64,000 bases of DNA from Sphaerisporangium sp. GTDB taxonomy: Bacteria; Actinomycetota; Actinomycetes; Streptosporangiales; Streptosporangiaceae. The notes under the pieces are model-generated. The model did no database searches, was not told the origin of the DNA, and saw only the letters and a program-made list of their open reading frames with translations. Below are positions 26,578-37,146 of the stretch, one piece after another (position 1 is the stretch's first letter; the number at the start of each line of letters is the position of its first letter). A program made the position numbers and the translations under genes. The stretch spans positions 42,718 through 106,717 of the forward strand of contig JAOPYI010000124.1 in the NCBI GenBank assembly GCA_025964675.1. The letters are read 5' to 3'.

Positions 26578-27405
26578 TCAGGGGGTCGGCGTCGGGCTGG
26601 GGGTCACGGTCTGGGTCACCGTGGCCGTGGGCTCCGGCGTGGGTGTCGTCGGGGTTTCCGTGGGTGTTCCCGTCGGTGTTTCCGTGGGGGTGACGCTAGG
26701 GGTCGCGGTGATGGTCGGGGTGGGCGTGGGGCAAGGTTCGGGGGTGCGCCCCTGCACCTTGCCCGGCTGCCACTGCTTGGGGGACCACCAGCCCTTACCC
26801 CGCCAGAGGTTCTTGCTCGGCTGTGACAGATCGAAGATGTAGGCCGCTGTCGCCGTCTCGCCCTCGGTCGCGGCGGTCACCGACACCCAGTCACCCTGTC
26901 CGACCTTGCTGTTGGCCCGGCGGCTCGCGATGGTCCGGGTGGAGTCTCCGATCGCGTACACCTTCTCGTAGCCGTCCTGGCTTCTCACGGTGATCGCGTT
27001 CTCCGCCACAGCGGTCGCCTCACCCGTCTGGGTCAGCAGCGTCGGGAAGCCGCAGCCATCCTTCGTCGCCACGACGAACTCGCCATGCGGCGTGCCGATG
27101 AATCGCCAAGCGTCCGCGGCGGACACCGTAACGGTAGGAGCCGGCGTCGGCGTCTCTGTGGGCGTCCCAGTAGGTGTGCTGGTAGGAGTCTCGGTCGGGG
27201 TCTCGCTGGTCGTCAACGTAGGAGTCGGTGTCCCCGTTGGGGGGGTCGTGGGCGATGCCGCCGACGCCGCGGCTCCTTCGATGCCGCCCGACGCCAGTAG
27301 CACGAGGGCTGCGGCGAAGAACAGTGGGCGTGGGATGCGCCAGCGTGGCCCGCCCGGTCCGATCGACGGTTGTTCGTTGGGCTTGTCAGGGTTTGGTGGC
27401 GTCAC
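26578..27405 (-). CDS. Pro/Thr-rich exported protein with DUF5666-like core
   Basis: A 275-residue protein. Residues 26-46 are a hydrophobic segment (signal or anchor), followed by a low-complexity Thr/Pro/Glu tract at about 50-93 (GTPTETPT-like units). A folded core of about 130 residues follows, containing FVVATKDGCGFPTLLTQTGE and AITVRSQDGYEKVYAIGDST, which looks like a DUF5666-type beta domain. A second Thr/Pro tract runs from about residue 225 to the C-terminus. The tracts probably span or stick to the cell wall. GTG 27405 has GGAGG upstream. There is no sortase motif and no close functional partner. Confidence 0.72.
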   Translation of the reverse strand: MTPPNPDKPNEQPSIGPGGPRWRIPRPLFFAAALVLLASGGIEGAAASAASPTTPPTGTPTPTLTTSETPTETPTSTPTGTPTETPTPAPTVTVSAADAWRFIGTPHGEFVVATKDGCGFPTLLTQTGEATAVAENAITVRSQDGYEKVYAIGDSTRTIASRRANSKVGQGDWVSVTAATEGETATAAYIFDLSQPSKNLWRGKGWWSPKQWQPGKVQGRTPEPCPTPTPTITATPSVTPTETPTGTPTETPTTPTPEPTATVTQTVTPSPTPTP

Positions 27406-27672
27406 TATGGCCTCCGTATAGCTTGATCTGCTCGAACTCCCGCCTAACCGACGGCGGTACGACAGGAGCGTTCGCCTGCTCCGTCCGGAACGACGATCAC
27501 CTCTGTCTCTGAGTCCGCCTTGAGTGGACCGGAGGGGCCTTGCCCCGATTCACAGAGCCCATGCGAGCGAATCAGCGGGCCGCACTTGGCCTCGGAGCCT
27601 TCCAGCAGCTCACCGCTATGTTCTACAAGTTCGAAAAAATCCGCTTTCACACACAATCATCGGTGAACGCAT

Positions 27673-28938
27673 CTACTGGCCGGCCGTGCCGGCGCGCCGC
27701 TTGGTCCAGACGTCGAAGGCCACCGCGGCGAGCAGGACGGCGCCCTTGACGAGCATGACCCGCTCGCTGGGCGCTCCGATCAGTGACATGCCGTTGTTGA
27801 TGACGCCCATGATGAGGCCGCCGGTGATCGCGCCGACCACCTTGCCCACGCCGCCCTGGACGGCCGCACCGCCGATGAACGCGGCGGCGATCGCATCCAG
27901 CTCGAACGCGTTGCCGGCCGTGGGCCCCGCCTGGTTGAGCCGCCCCGCGAAGATGACCCCGGCCAGGGCCGCGAGCACGCCCATGTTGACGAAGATCCAG
28001 AAGACGACCGACTTCACCTTGACACCGGACAGGACCGCCGCCTGCAGGTTGCCGCCGATGGCGTAGATCCGCCGGCCGAACACCGCGCGGCTGGTGAGCA
28101 GGGAGTACCCCAGCACCAGGAACGCGAGCAGCACCAGCACCCAAGGAAGGTTCTTGAAGCGGGCCAGCTGCACCACGACGGCGATGACCACGACGGCCCC
28201 GGCGACGATCTTCAGCAGGAAGAGGGGTAGCGGGTCGACGCTCTGGTGGTAGCGCAGCCGCGCGGCGCGGGTGCGCCACTGGGCCGCGGCCATTCCCGCG
28301 ACCGCGACGATGCCGAGCAGCAGGCTGAACAGGTCGGCGCCGCCCAGCGGGCCCAGCCCGATGTTGCCGAGGTAGCCGTCGGTGAACCCGTTGGCCAGCG
28401 TGCGTACCGGGTCGGGGAAGGGGCCGATGCCCTGGTTGCCCAGCACCGTGAGGGTCAGCGCGCGGAACAGCAGCATGCCGGCCAGGGTGACGATGAACGC
28501 CGGGATGCCGTAGTAGGCGATCCAGAAGCCCTGCCAGGCGCCGATGACGCCGCCGGCGACCAAGGTGATCAGCAGGGCGAGCGGCCATGGGATGCCGTAG
28601 TTCACCATCAGCACGGCGGCGATGGCGCCGGTGACGGCGACCACCGAGCCCACGGACAGGTCGATGTGCCCGGCGATGATGATCAGGATCATCCCGATGG
28701 AGAGGATCAGGATGTAGGAGTTCTGGACGATGATGTTGGAGATGTTCTGCGGTTGGAGCAGAGCACCGTCGGTCAGCACGGAGAACAGCACGACGATCAG
28801 CGCGAAGGCGATGTAGATGCCGCTCTGCCGCACGTTGAACGAGATGCCGAAAACCGACGTGCGGCCGGGCGGCCGAACGGGGCCTGTGTCCTTCCCGCCC
28901 GGGGCGACATCGGCGTTGGCGGGGGAGATGCTGCTCAT
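27673..28938 (-). CDS. Sugar ABC transporter permease, XylH/AraH type
   Basis: A 421-residue membrane subunit of a monosaccharide importer (branched-chain/ribose-xylose permease family) with about ten to twelve helices. The characteristic segments are IIAGHIDLSVGSVVAVTGAI and FIGGAAVQGGVGKVVGAITGG. ATG 28938 has AGGAG upstream and lies five bases after the ATPase gene stop. It is the last gene of the importer operon that faces araBDA, so L-arabinose is the probable substrate. Confidence 0.92.
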   Translation of the reverse strand: MSSISPANADVAPGGKDTGPVRPPGRTSVFGISFNVRQSGIYIAFALIVVLFSVLTDGALLQPQNISNIIVQNSYILILSIGMILIIIAGHIDLSVGSVVAVTGAIAAVLMVNYGIPWPLALLITLVAGGVIGAWQGFWIAYYGIPAFIVTLAGMLLFRALTLTVLGNQGIGPFPDPVRTLANGFTDGYLGNIGLGPLGGADLFSLLLGIVAVAGMAAAQWRTRAARLRYHQSVDPLPLFLLKIVAGAVVVIAVVVQLARFKNLPWVLVLLAFLVLGYSLLTSRAVFGRRIYAIGGNLQAAVLSGVKVKSVVFWIFVNMGVLAALAGVIFAGRLNQAGPTAGNAFELDAIAAAFIGGAAVQGGVGKVVGAITGGLIMGVINNGMSLIGAPSERVMLVKGAVLLAAVAFDVWTKRRAGTAGQ

Positions 28939-28943
28939 CGGGT

Positions 28944-30473
28944 CTACTCCTGTCCCTTCGTCATGTAGTGCATCAGGCGTTCCTGTGTCGCGTCCTCGCG
29001 GCTGACCTCGCCCGTGACACGGCCGGCCGAGAGTGCGTAGATCCGATCGCACAGACCCAGCAACTCGGGCAGTTCCGAAGAGATGACCAGGACCGCCTTA
29101 CCTTCGTCTGCCAGGCGGTTGATGATGGAGTAGATCTCGTACTTCGCGCCCACGTCGATGCCGCGGGTCGGCTCGTCCAGGATGAGCACGTCGGCGTCCG
29201 TGAAGATCCACTTGGAGAGCACGACCTTCTGCTGGTTGCCGCCGCTGAGCTTGCCGGTGACGCTCAGCACGCTGGGCGCCTTGATGTTCATGCTCTTGCG
29301 GAACTCGTCGGCGACCCGGTACTCCTCGTTCTCGTTGATCCACCCTCGCCGGGCCAGCTTGGACAGCTCGGCGGCCGAGACGTTCCGCTTGATGTCCTCG
29401 ATCAGGTTGAGCCCGTAGCGCTTGCGGTCCTCGGTGGCGTAGGCGATGCCGTGCCGGATGGCGTCGCGCACCGAGCGGATCTCGACCAGGCGGCCGTCCC
29501 GGTAGACGCGCCCTGAGATGCCGGTGCCGTAGGAGCGGCCGAAGACGCTCATCGCCAGCTCCGTGCGCCCGGCGCCCATCAGGCCCGCAAGCCCGACGAT
29601 CTCGCCCCGGCGCAGCGTCAGATTGGCCCCGGATACCACCGCCCGGCCGCGCTGCGTCGGGCTGTGAACGGTCCAGTCCTCGATGCGCAGTGCCTCCTCG
29701 CCGATGTTCGGCTCGTGCGGCGGGAAGCGGTGCTCCAGGTCACGGCCGACCATCCCGGCGATGATGCGATCCTCGGTGACCTGGTCGGCCTTCATGTCGA
29801 GGGTCTCGATCATGCGTCCGTCGCGCAGGATGCTGATGGAGTCGGCGATGGCGGCGATCTCGTTGAGCTTGTGCGAGATGATCACGCAGGTGATGCCCTG
29901 CTCGCGCAGTCCGCGCAGCAGATCCAGCAGGTGCGCGGAGTCCTCGTCGTTGAGCGCGGCCGTCGGCTCGTCGAGGATGAGCAGCCGCACCTTCTTCGAC
30001 AGCGCCTTGGCGATCTCCACGAGTTGCTGCTTGCCCACGCCGATGTCGGCCACCGGGGTCACCGGATTCTCCCGCAGCCCCACACGCCGCAGCAGCTCGC
30101 CCGCCTCGTGGTTGGTACGGTTCCAGTCGATCAGGCCGCGGCTCGCCCGCTCGTTGCCGAGGAAGATGTTCTCGGCGATCGACAGCTGAGGGCACAGCGC
30201 CAGTTCCTGGTGGATGATGACGATCCCGCGGTGCTCGCTGTCCCGGATGTCGGAGAAGCGGCACGGATCGCCGTCGAAAGAGATCTCGCCATCGTAGGAG
30301 CCGTGGGGGTACACGCCCGACAGCACCTTCATCAGGGTCGACTTGCCCGCGCCGTTCTCACCGCAGATGGCGTGGATCTCGCCCCGGCGTACGGACAGGT
30401 TCACGTCCTGGAGCGCCTTGACTCCGGGGAACGTCTTGGTGATTCCACGCATCCGCAGGATGTCGTCGGTCAT
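28944..30473 (-). CDS. Sugar ABC transporter ATP-binding protein, XylG/AraG type
   Basis: A 509-residue ATPase with two fused nucleotide-binding domains. The first has Walker [10 protein letters not shown], Walker [12 protein letters not shown] and a [16 protein letters not shown] signature region. The second has the degenerate P-loop [12 protein letters not shown] that is normal in this family, and an intact signature [14 protein letters not shown]. It energises the uptake system with the binding protein upstream and the permease downstream, and its position opposite araBDA supports arabinose. Confidence 0.94.
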   Translation of the reverse strand: MTDDILRMRGITKTFPGVKALQDVNLSVRRGEIHAICGENGAGKSTLMKVLSGVYPHGSYDGEISFDGDPCRFSDIRDSEHRGIVIIHQELALCPQLSIAENIFLGNERASRGLIDWNRTNHEAGELLRRVGLRENPVTPVADIGVGKQQLVEIAKALSKKVRLLILDEPTAALNDEDSAHLLDLLRGLREQGITCVIISHKLNEIAAIADSISILRDGRMIETLDMKADQVTEDRIIAGMVGRDLEHRFPPHEPNIGEEALRIEDWTVHSPTQRGRAVVSGANLTLRRGEIVGLAGLMGAGRTELAMSVFGRSYGTGISGRVYRDGRLVEIRSVRDAIRHGIAYATEDRKRYGLNLIEDIKRNVSAAELSKLARRGWINENEEYRVADEFRKSMNIKAPSVLSVTGKLSGGNQQKVVLSKWIFTDADVLILDEPTRGIDVGAKYEIYSIINRLADEGKAVLVISSELPELLGLCDRIYALSAGRVTGEVSREDATQERLMHYMTKGQE

Positions 30474-30502
30474 GTCGTCACGTCTCTCAGGGATGTCACG
30501 GC

Positions 30503-30535
30503 GGGGTGTGGCACCCTAGGCCTGTGCCGCACCCC
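30503..30535 (-). promoter_or_regulatory. Intercistronic hairpin between binding-protein and ATPase genes
   Basis: GGGGTG and GGCAC blocks at 30503-30514 pair with GTGCC and CACCCC at 30524-30535, with one mismatch. It lies in the 69-base gap just after the binding-protein stop on the minus strand. A role in lowering downstream expression or protecting the upstream mRNA is inferred. Confidence 0.6.
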
Positions 30536-30542
30536 GGTGGGA

Positions 30543-31676
30543 TCAGCCCAGCTGCGACTGGGTGTAGTAGCCGGCCTGCACGAGGACCTTCTCGTAGTTC
30601 GTCTTGTCGACGATGACAGGCTCCAGCAGGTAGGACGGGACGACCTTGTTGCCGTTGTTGTAGTCCTTGGTGTTGTTCACCTCGGGCTTCCCGCCCTTGA
30701 GCACGGTGTCGGCCATCTTCACGGTGACGTCCGCGAGCTGACGCGTGTCCTTGTAGATCGTGGAGTACTGCTCACCCGCGATGATCGACTTCACCGAGGC
30801 CAGCTCGGCGTCCTGGCCGGTCACGACAGGGTAGGGCTGGCCGGAGGTGCCGTACCCGTTGCTCTTCAGCGCCGAAAGAATGCCGATCGACAGGCCGTCG
30901 TACGGCGACAGGACGCCGTCGACCTTCGTGCCGCCGCTGTAGGTCTTGGTCAGCAGGTCCTCCATGCGCTTCTGCGCGGTGGCCGGGTCCCAGCGCAGGA
31001 TGGCGACCGTCTTGAAGTCCGTCTGACCGCTCTTGACCTTGAGGGTGCCCTTGTCGATGTAGGGCTGCAGCACGGACATGGCGCCGTTGAAGAAGAACGT
31101 GGCGTTGTTGTCGTCCGGCGAGCCTCCGAACAGCTCGACGTTGAACGGGCCCTTGGCCGTGCCGTCCCCGCCGTCGGCGGTCTTCAGCTTCAGTCCGACG
31201 AGCAGCGAGGACGCCTGCTGGACGCCGACCTTGAAGTTGTCGAACGTCGCGTAGTAGTCGACGTTGGGGCTGTTGCGGATCAACCGGTCGTAGGCGATGA
31301 CCGGAATATGCTTGTCGGCCGCCTCCTGCAGTTGGGTCGTGATGGCCGTACCGTCGATCGAGGCGACGATGAGCACCTTGGCGCCCTTGGTGATCTGGTT
31401 CTCGATCTGGTTGACCTGCGTCGGGATGTCGTTCTCGGCGTACTGCAGGTCGACCTTGTAGCCGAGCTTCTCCAGACTCGCCTTGACGTTGTCGCCGTCA
31501 TGGATCCAGCGCTCTGACGACTTGGTGGGCATGGTGACGCCCACCAGGGCGCCACCGTTGCCAGCGGTACCGGGCGAAGCTTGGACGTCGGCGGTCTTCT
31601 GACTGGAGCCGCATGCCGTCACGGCAGCGGCGAGCGCGAAGGTGGAGACCACCGTCGCCAGTCTTGCGAATCTCAT
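30543..31676 (-). CDS. Sugar-binding lipoprotein of the arabinose-locus ABC importer
   Basis: A 377-residue periplasmic-binding-protein family member (XylF/ChvE-like, type 1 fold). The lipobox AAVTAC places the lipidated Cys at residue 22. The fold is shown by [52 protein letters not shown], and [25 protein letters not shown] precedes the ATG. It is the first gene of the importer operon, transcribed divergently from the LacI-araBDA unit. Confidence 0.93.
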   Translation of the reverse strand: MRFARLATVVSTFALAAAVTACGSSQKTADVQASPGTAGNGGALVGVTMPTKSSERWIHDGDNVKASLEKLGYKVDLQYAENDIPTQVNQIENQITKGAKVLIVASIDGTAITTQLQEAADKHIPVIAYDRLIRNSPNVDYYATFDNFKVGVQQASSLLVGLKLKTADGGDGTAKGPFNVELFGGSPDDNNATFFFNGAMSVLQPYIDKGTLKVKSGQTDFKTVAILRWDPATAQKRMEDLLTKTYSGGTKVDGVLSPYDGLSIGILSALKSNGYGTSGQPYPVVTGQDAELASVKSIIAGEQYSTIYKDTRQLADVTVKMADTVLKGGKPEVNNTKDYNNGNKVVPSYLLEPVIVDKTNYEKVLVQAGYYTQSQLG

Positions 31677-32023
31677 CGTTCTACTCCTTGCGGGTGGGGG
31701 TGACCCGACACGGGCGGTGGGGTCGGACCGGACGCCTCATAGGCGCGAACCGCGGTGGGTCGGCCGAGGCGATGGCGGCTTTCGATCAGCCGGCGGGCGT
31801 CCCCGAGCCGCGCGCGACCGGTCGACGGGGTGCGCTCCATGGCGGGGCGGCACCCGGCCGGCGCCAGACAGCGCGGAACCCCGCGCATGCCGGCGCTACC
31901 GTCCCGTCCACGCGGACGGCGTGTCCTGGGCGGCCGCGGGAGCGGCTGGACGGCCGGCTGGCATGTACGGTGACCTCCCGTATTCCGATCAGGCAGGCAT
32001 GGATGCCTTATGCCTGAGCGGTT
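31677..32023 (-). other. Long 5' leader of the importer operon
   Basis: About 340 bases lie between the candidate promoter at 32024-32052 and the binding-protein ATG. I see no coding sequence that looks real and no recognised riboswitch class. The ribosome site CAAGGAG is just before the start. Confidence 0.4.
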
Positions 32024-32052
32024 AGTGTTATCGCTAACATTTTCACTGTCAA
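32024..32052 (-). promoter_or_regulatory. Candidate promoter of the arabinose importer operon
   Basis: On the minus strand TTGACA (plus TGTCAA at 32047-32052) is followed by a 17-base spacer and AACACT (plus AGTGTT at 32024-32029). The LacI-type operator occupies the spacer and -10, so bound repressor would block polymerase. Confidence 0.6.
32025..32040 (-). promoter_or_regulatory. LacI-type operator overlapping the importer promoter
   Basis: ATGTTAGCGATAACAC (minus strand) is a near-palindrome of the TGTTAnCGnTAACA type used by many LacI-family regulators. Its partner site is at 32261-32274. The obvious candidate ligand-bound regulator is the LacI protein encoded 260 bases away. Confidence 0.7.
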
Positions 32053-32260
32053 TAGAGTCCGATAACTTCGCTGTAACAAGGTGGAAATTCTCGTCGACTA
32101 GGGACTCCGATCCGGCGCCAGAGCGAACGGTCGAAGTGAGCGTTGCCAAGAACGGCTGCTCGCGCGCGATGGGGCTCCGCCTGCGGCCCGCCGCGGTGAG
32201 GGTGTCAGCGCGTTTCGGCGTGACCGGACCGTGACCAGGAAACTTCTTGACGGATCCCGT

Positions 32261-32274
32261 TGTTAACGTTCACA
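32261..32274 (+). promoter_or_regulatory. LacI-type operator upstream of the regulator and araBDA
   Basis: TGTTAACGTTCACA is palindromic apart from one position pair and shares the TGTTA half-site with the site at 32025-32040. It lies 30 bases before the GTG of the LacI gene, in position for autorepression of the regulator-araBDA unit. Confidence 0.65.
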
Positions 32275-32303
32275 GTCTTGCCCAGAGAGTGAGAGGAGCA
32301 AGG

Positions 32304-33323
32304 GTGAGACCAGGTACCGAGCGCCGCTCCCCCGTGATGGCCGACGTGGCCAAGGCGGCGGGAGTGTCGCACCAGACGGTCTCGCGGGTGCTCAACGACC
32401 ATCCCAACGTTCGCGCCGAAACCCGTACCCGGGTCCTTGAGGCGATCGACCTGCTCGGCTACCGCCGTAACCTCGTCGCCCGCGCGCTGGTCACCCGCCA
32501 CTCGCGAACTCTTGGCGTGGTGGGCTTCAACACCACCCTGTACGGCCCGGCCAGCACGGTCGACGGCATCGAGCAGGCCGCCAGGGCGGCCGGCTACTTC
32601 GTGAGCTTCGTGAGCCTGCGCAGCATCGACACGGCCGGCATGCGTGACGCCATCGAATACCTGGCCGACCAGGGGGTCGACGGGATCGTCGTGGTGGCAC
32701 CTCAGCGCTCGGCGGCCCGCGCTTTCGACAGCCTGCCCCAGGGCATACCGGCGGTCGCCGTCGAGGGCCTGCCCGTGGGCGAGGTGTCGGTCGTCAGTGT
32801 GGATCAGGTCGACGGCGCCCGGCTGGCCACCGAGCACCTGCTCAACCTGGGGCACCAGACCGTCTGGCACGTCAGCGGTCCCTCCGGCTGGCTGGAGGCC
32901 GAGGGCCGGATCGAGGGCTGGCGCACAGCTCTGGAGACCGCCGGCCGGCCCACGCCCGAGCCGCTGACCGGCGACTGGAGCCCCCGTTCGGGGTACGTGG
33001 CGGGCCGCCGGCTCGCCGCGATGGCCGACGAGGTCACCGCGGTGTTCGTGGCCAACGACCAGATGGCCCTCGGCGTCCTTCGCGCGCTGACCGAGCAAGG
33101 AGTGAAAGTCCCCGAGCAGATCAGCATCGTGGGCTTCGACGACATCCCTGAGGCGGAGTTCTTCTCCCCGCCGCTCACCACCATCAGACAGGACTTCGGG
33201 GCTGTAGGCAGGGGCAGCATCGACGTACTGCTCCGGCAGATCGGGACAGGCGAGGCCCGCCTACGCGAGCGTCTGGTCGTGCCTGCCGAGTTCGTCGCCA
33301 GGGCCAGCACCTCCGCCCTGTAA
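32304..33323 (+). CDS. LacI-family transcriptional regulator of the arabinose locus
   Basis: A 339-residue repressor. The N-terminal helix-turn-helix reads VMADVAKAAGVSHQTVSRVL with hinge NHPNVRAETRTRVLEAIDLL, and the ligand-binding half (about residues 60-339) has the periplasmic-binding fold, including VTAVFVANDQMALGVLRALT and VPEQISIVGFDDIPEAEFF. GTG 32304 is chosen for AGAGGAG just upstream; an upstream in-frame TTG would start inside the operator. araB starts 36 bases after it, so regulator and enzymes probably share a transcript. L-arabinose or a derivative is the likely effector, inferred from context. Confidence 0.9.
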   Translation: MRPGTERRSPVMADVAKAAGVSHQTVSRVLNDHPNVRAETRTRVLEAIDLLGYRRNLVARALVTRHSRTLGVVGFNTTLYGPASTVDGIEQAARAAGYFVSFVSLRSIDTAGMRDAIEYLADQGVDGIVVVAPQRSAARAFDSLPQGIPAVAVEGLPVGEVSVVSVDQVDGARLATEHLLNLGHQTVWHVSGPSGWLEAEGRIEGWRTALETAGRPTPEPLTGDWSPRSGYVAGRRLAAMADEVTAVFVANDQMALGVLRALTEQGVKVPEQISIVGFDDIPEAEFFSPPLTTIRQDFGAVGRGSIDVLLRQIGTGEARLRERLVVPAEFVARASTSAL

Positions 33324-33359
33324 GCGGCACCGCCAACAACCCCAATCCTGAGAGTCAAC

Positions 33360-35009
33360 GTGAGCTTGAACGGTAATCGCTATGTGGTCGGCGTGGACTT
33401 CGGCACGCTGTCGGGCCGCGCCGTCGTGGTACGGGTCGAGGACGGCGCCGAGTTAGGCGGGGCGGTCCACGAGTACGCCGACCGCGTCATCGAGGACGTC
33501 CTGCCCGGCAGTGATGTCCCCCTCGGCCCCGACTGGGCGCTGCAGTCGCCGATGGACTGGCGCGACGTGCTTCGCAACGCGGTGCCGCAGGCGCTGGCCG
33601 TGGCCGGGGTGCCGGCCTCGCAGGTCATCGGCATCGGCACCGACTTCACCTCGTGCACCGTGCTGCCCGCCACCGCCGACGGCACCCCGCTGTGCGAGCT
33701 GCTCCCCGACCGCCCGCACGCCTGGCCGAAGTTGTGGAAACACCACGCGGCCCAGCCGCACGCCGACCGGATCAACGCCCTGGCCGCCGAGCGCGGCGAG
33801 CCCTGGCTGCCGCGCTACGGCGGCAAGATCTCCGCGGAGTGGCAGTTCGCCAAGGGCCTGCAGGTCCTCCAGGAGGACCCGGAGGTGTACGACCTGACGG
33901 AGCGGTGGATCGAAGCCGCCGACTGGATCGTCTGGCAGCTCACCGGCGTGGAGACCCGTAACGTCTGCACCGCCGGATACAAGGGCATCCACCAGGACGG
34001 CGGCTACCCCTCCGCGGAGTTCCTGGCCGCCCTGGACCCGGGATTCGCCGGCTTCACCGCCAAGCTCGGCCATGACCTCGCCCCGCTCGGCGGCCTGGCG
34101 GGCCGGCTGACCGCCATGGCGGCGCAGTGGACGACGCTTTCCGAGGGGATCCCGGTGGCGGTCGGCAACGTCGACGCGCACGTCACCGCGGCCGCCGCCG
34201 ACGCCGTGCGGCCAGGCCAGATGGTCGCCATCATGGGCACCTCGACCTGCCACGTCATGCCCTCTGACCGGCTGGCGGAGGTGCCGGGCATGTGCGGCGT
34301 GGTGCGCGACGGGATCGTGCAGGGGCTGTGGGGCTACGAAGCGGGCCAGTCGGGAGTCGGCGACATCTTCGCCTGGTTCGCCGAGACCTCGGTGCCCTCC
34401 TCCTACACCGAGCGGGCCGCCGAGCTGGGGCTCACCGTCCACGACCACCTGACCTCGCTGGCCGCCGGGCAGAAGGTCGGGGCTCACGGCCTGGTCGCGC
34501 TCGACTGGCACAACGGCAACCGCTCGGTGCTGGTCGACCACAACCTTTCAGGAGTGATCGTCGGCCAGACGCTCGCCACGAAGCCGGAGGACGTCTACCG
34601 GGCGCTCATCGAGGCCACCGCGTTCGGCGCCCGCGTCATCGTGGAGACGTTCGAGAGCTCCGGCGTGCCGGTGGAGGAGTTCGTCGTCGCCGGAGGACTG
34701 CTCAAGAACGGCTTCCTCATGCAGCTCTACGCCGACGTGCTTCGCCGCCCGCTGTCGGCCATCGGCTCAGAACAAGGCCCGGCGCTGGGCTCGGCGATCC
34801 ACGCCGCCGTCGCCGCCGGGGCCTACGACGACATCACGCGGGCCGCCGCCGCGATGGGCAAGCGCAGCACGGCCGCCTACGTGCCGGACACCGCGCGGGC
34901 CGACGCATACGACCGGCTGTACGCCGAGTACCGCCGGCTGCAGGACCACTTCGCCGACGGGGAGCTCATGCACCGGCTCCGCGCGATCAGGGACGAGGCC
35001 AGGGCATGA
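33360..35009 (+). CDS. araB: L-ribulokinase
   Basis: Phosphorylates L-ribulose to L-ribulose 5-phosphate in L-arabinose catabolism. The 549-residue FGGY kinase begins with [20 protein letters not shown], the ribulokinase-type phosphate loop, and has [35 protein letters not shown] and the late [17 protein letters not shown] motif. GTG 33360 is the start. It follows the LacI gene and overlaps araD by four bases (ATGA). Confidence 0.96.
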   Translation: MSLNGNRYVVGVDFGTLSGRAVVVRVEDGAELGGAVHEYADRVIEDVLPGSDVPLGPDWALQSPMDWRDVLRNAVPQALAVAGVPASQVIGIGTDFTSCTVLPATADGTPLCELLPDRPHAWPKLWKHHAAQPHADRINALAAERGEPWLPRYGGKISAEWQFAKGLQVLQEDPEVYDLTERWIEAADWIVWQLTGVETRNVCTAGYKGIHQDGGYPSAEFLAALDPGFAGFTAKLGHDLAPLGGLAGRLTAMAAQWTTLSEGIPVAVGNVDAHVTAAAADAVRPGQMVAIMGTSTCHVMPSDRLAEVPGMCGVVRDGIVQGLWGYEAGQSGVGDIFAWFAETSVPSSYTERAAELGLTVHDHLTSLAAGQKVGAHGLVALDWHNGNRSVLVDHNLSGVIVGQTLATKPEDVYRALIEATAFGARVIVETFESSGVPVEEFVVAGGLLKNGFLMQLYADVLRRPLSAIGSEQGPALGSAIHAAVAAGAYDDITRAAAAMGKRSTAAYVPDTARADAYDRLYAEYRRLQDHFADGELMHRLRAIRDEARA

Positions 35010-35668
35010 TGCTGGAAGAGCTGCGAGAGACGGTCTGCCGGTTGCACGCCGAGCTGGTGCGCTACAACCTCGTCGCCTGGACCGCGGGGAACGTCTCCGG
35101 GCGACTTCCCGGCGGAGACCTGTTCGTCATCAAGCCGAGCGGGGTCTCCTACGACGACCTGACCGCCGAAGCGATGGTCGTGTGCGACATGGACGGCCAC
35201 CTCGTCGAGGGAGACTTCGCGCCCTCCAGCGACACCGCGGCGCACGCCTACGCCTACCGGCACCTGCCGCAGGTGAACGGCATCGTGCACACCCACTCCA
35301 CGTACGCCTCGGCCTGGGCCGCGCGCGGCGAGCCCATCCCCTGCGTGCTCACCGCGATGGCCGACGAGTTCGGCGGCGAGATCCCGGTGGGACCGTTCGC
35401 CCTCATCGGCGGGGACGACATCGGCAAGGGCGTCGTGACGACGCTGACGGACCACCGCTCACCCGCCGTGCTCATGCGGAACCACGGCGTCTTCGCCGTC
35501 GGCGACTCGCCGAAGGCCGCCGTCAAGGCCGCCGTCATGTGCGAGGACGTCGCCCGCACCGTGCACGTGGCACGGCAGCTCGGCGAGCCCCTGCCGATCC
35601 CTCGGGCCGACATCGACCGCCTGTACGACCGCTACCAGAACGTCTACGGACAGAGGAGTCACCTGTGA
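35006..35668 (+). CDS. araD: L-ribulose-5-phosphate 4-epimerase
   Basis: Converts L-ribulose 5-phosphate to D-xylulose 5-phosphate, the entry into the pentose phosphate pathway. The 220-residue class II aldolase/epimerase has zinc ligands His95 and His97 in [13 protein letters not shown], at the same numbers as in the E. coli enzyme, a third candidate His in [11 protein letters not shown] (about 160), and the [10 protein letters not shown] phosphate-binding loop. It overlaps araB (ATGA) and araA (GTGA), so all three are translationally coupled. Confidence 0.95.
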   Translation: MMLEELRETVCRLHAELVRYNLVAWTAGNVSGRLPGGDLFVIKPSGVSYDDLTAEAMVVCDMDGHLVEGDFAPSSDTAAHAYAYRHLPQVNGIVHTHSTYASAWAARGEPIPCVLTAMADEFGGEIPVGPFALIGGDDIGKGVVTTLTDHRSPAVLMRNHGVFAVGDSPKAAVKAAVMCEDVARTVHVARQLGEPLPIPRADIDRLYDRYQNVYGQRSHL

Positions 35669-37146
35669 AGCTTTGGTTCCTGACCGGCAGCCAGGGACTG
35701 TACGGCGAGGACACGTTGCACCAGGTGGCCGAGCAGTCCCGGCAGATCGCAGGTGCGCTGGACCGTGCCCTCCCCTTCGAGGTGGTGTGGCAGCCGGTGC
35801 TCACCGACGCCGCGGCCATCCGCAGGATTTGCCTGCGAGCCAACGCCGATGAGGACTGCGGCGGCCTGATCGCGTGGATGCACACCTTCTCACCGGCCAA
35901 GATGTGGATCGCCGGGCTGGACGCGCTGCGCAGGCCGCTGCTGCACCTGCACACCCAGGCCAACCGGGAACTGCCATGGAGCTCCATCGACATGGACTTC
36001 ATGAATCTCAACCAGGCCGCGCACGGCGACCGGGAGTTCGGTTACATCCAGTCAAGGCTCGGCGTGCCGCGCAAGACCGTGGCCGGGCACGTGAGCGACC
36101 CGGCGGTCACGGCGCGCGTCGGCGCCTGGGCGCGGGCCGCGGCGGGACGGGCCGAGGTGGGCTCGCTGAAGCTCGCCAGGTTCGGCGACAACATGCGCGA
36201 CGTGGCGGTCACCGAGGGCGACAAGGTCGAGGCGCAGCTGCGGTTCGGCGTCTCGGTCAACACCTACGGCGTCAACGACCTGGTCGACGCGGTCGGAGCG
36301 TCCGCCGACACGGACGTGACCGCGCTGGTCAAGGAGTACGAGGAAAGCTACATCGTCGCCTCCGAGCTGCGGGCGGGCGGTGAGCGGCATGAGTCCCTGA
36401 GGTACGCGGCGCGCATCGAGCTGGGCCTGCGCCACTTCCTGGACGAGGGTGGCTTCAAGGCATTCACCACCAACTTCGAGGACCTGGGCGGGCTGCGGCA
36501 GCTGCCGGGGCTGGCCGTCCAGCGGCTGATGGCCGACGGCTACGGGTTCGGCGGCGAGGGCGACTGGAAGACCTCGGTGCTGCTGCGCACCCTGAAGGTG
36601 ATGTCGGCCGGCCTCGCGGGCGGCACCTCCTTCATGGAGGACTACACCTACCACCTGACACCGGGGGAAGAGGTCATCCTCGGCGCGCACATGCTGGAGG
36701 TCTGCCCCAGCATCGCCTCCGGCACCCCCTCGTGTGAGATCCACCCGCTGAGCATCGGCGGTCGCGAGGACCCCGTGCGGCTGGTGTTCGACGCCCGGCC
36801 CGGACCCGCGACCGTGGTGGGCCTCGCCGACATGGGGGAACGGTTCCGGCTGGTGGCCAACGAGATCGACGTGGTCACTCCCGCCGAGCCGCTGCCCAGC
36901 CTGCCGGTTGCCCGTGCCGTCTGGAAGCCCCGCCCCGACCTGCGAACCTCGGCCGAATCCTGGCTGACCGCCGGGGCCCCGCACCACACCGTGCTGTCCG
37001 CGGCGGTCGGCGCCGAGGAGCTGACCGACTTCGCCGACATGCTCGGCGTGGAACTGGTCCTCATCGACGCCGACACCACCTCGCGCCGCTTCGTCCAGGA
37101 ACTACGCTGGAACCAGGCGTACTACCGCCTCGCCCAGGGCTTCTGA
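35665..37146 (+). CDS. araA: L-arabinose isomerase
   Basis: Interconverts L-arabinose and L-ribulose using a divalent metal ion. The 493-residue length is normal. Recognisable family segments are [20 protein letters not shown] at the start, [40 protein letters not shown] and [16 protein letters not shown] 35665 has AGAGGAG upstream and overlaps the araD stop. It closes the LacI-araBDA unit. Confidence 0.97.
   Translation: MKLWFLTGSQGLYGEDTLHQVAEQSRQIAGALDRALPFEVVWQPVLTDAAAIRRICLRANADEDCGGLIAWMHTFSPAKMWIAGLDALRRPLLHLHTQANRELPWSSIDMDFMNLNQAAHGDREFGYIQSRLGVPRKTVAGHVSDPAVTARVGAWARAAAGRAEVGSLKLARFGDNMRDVAVTEGDKVEAQLRFGVSVNTYGVNDLVDAVGASADTDVTALVKEYEESYIVASELRAGGERHESLRYAARIELGLRHFLDEGGFKAFTTNFEDLGGLRQLPGLAVQRLMADGYGFGGEGDWKTSVLLRTLKVMSAGLAGGTSFMEDYTYHLTPGEEVILGAHMLEVCPSIASGTPSCEIHPLSIGGREDPVRLVFDARPGPATVVGLADMGERFRLVANEIDVVTPAEPLPSLPVARAVWKPRPDLRTSAESWLTAGAPHHTVLSAAVGAEELTDFADMLGVELVLIDADTTSRRFVQELRWNQAYYRLAQGF

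Noticed and set aside
26620..26720. Repeated GTGGGTGTT-like DNA units, checked as a CRISPR or mobile repeat
   Set aside because: They are codon repeats for the Thr/Pro tract of an exported protein, with no spacer structure.
29664..31517. 617-codon plus-strand frame over the arabinose importer genes
   Set aside because: It is antisense to two well-identified importer genes, has Val/Asp/Leu/Arg-skewed composition and no ribosome site.
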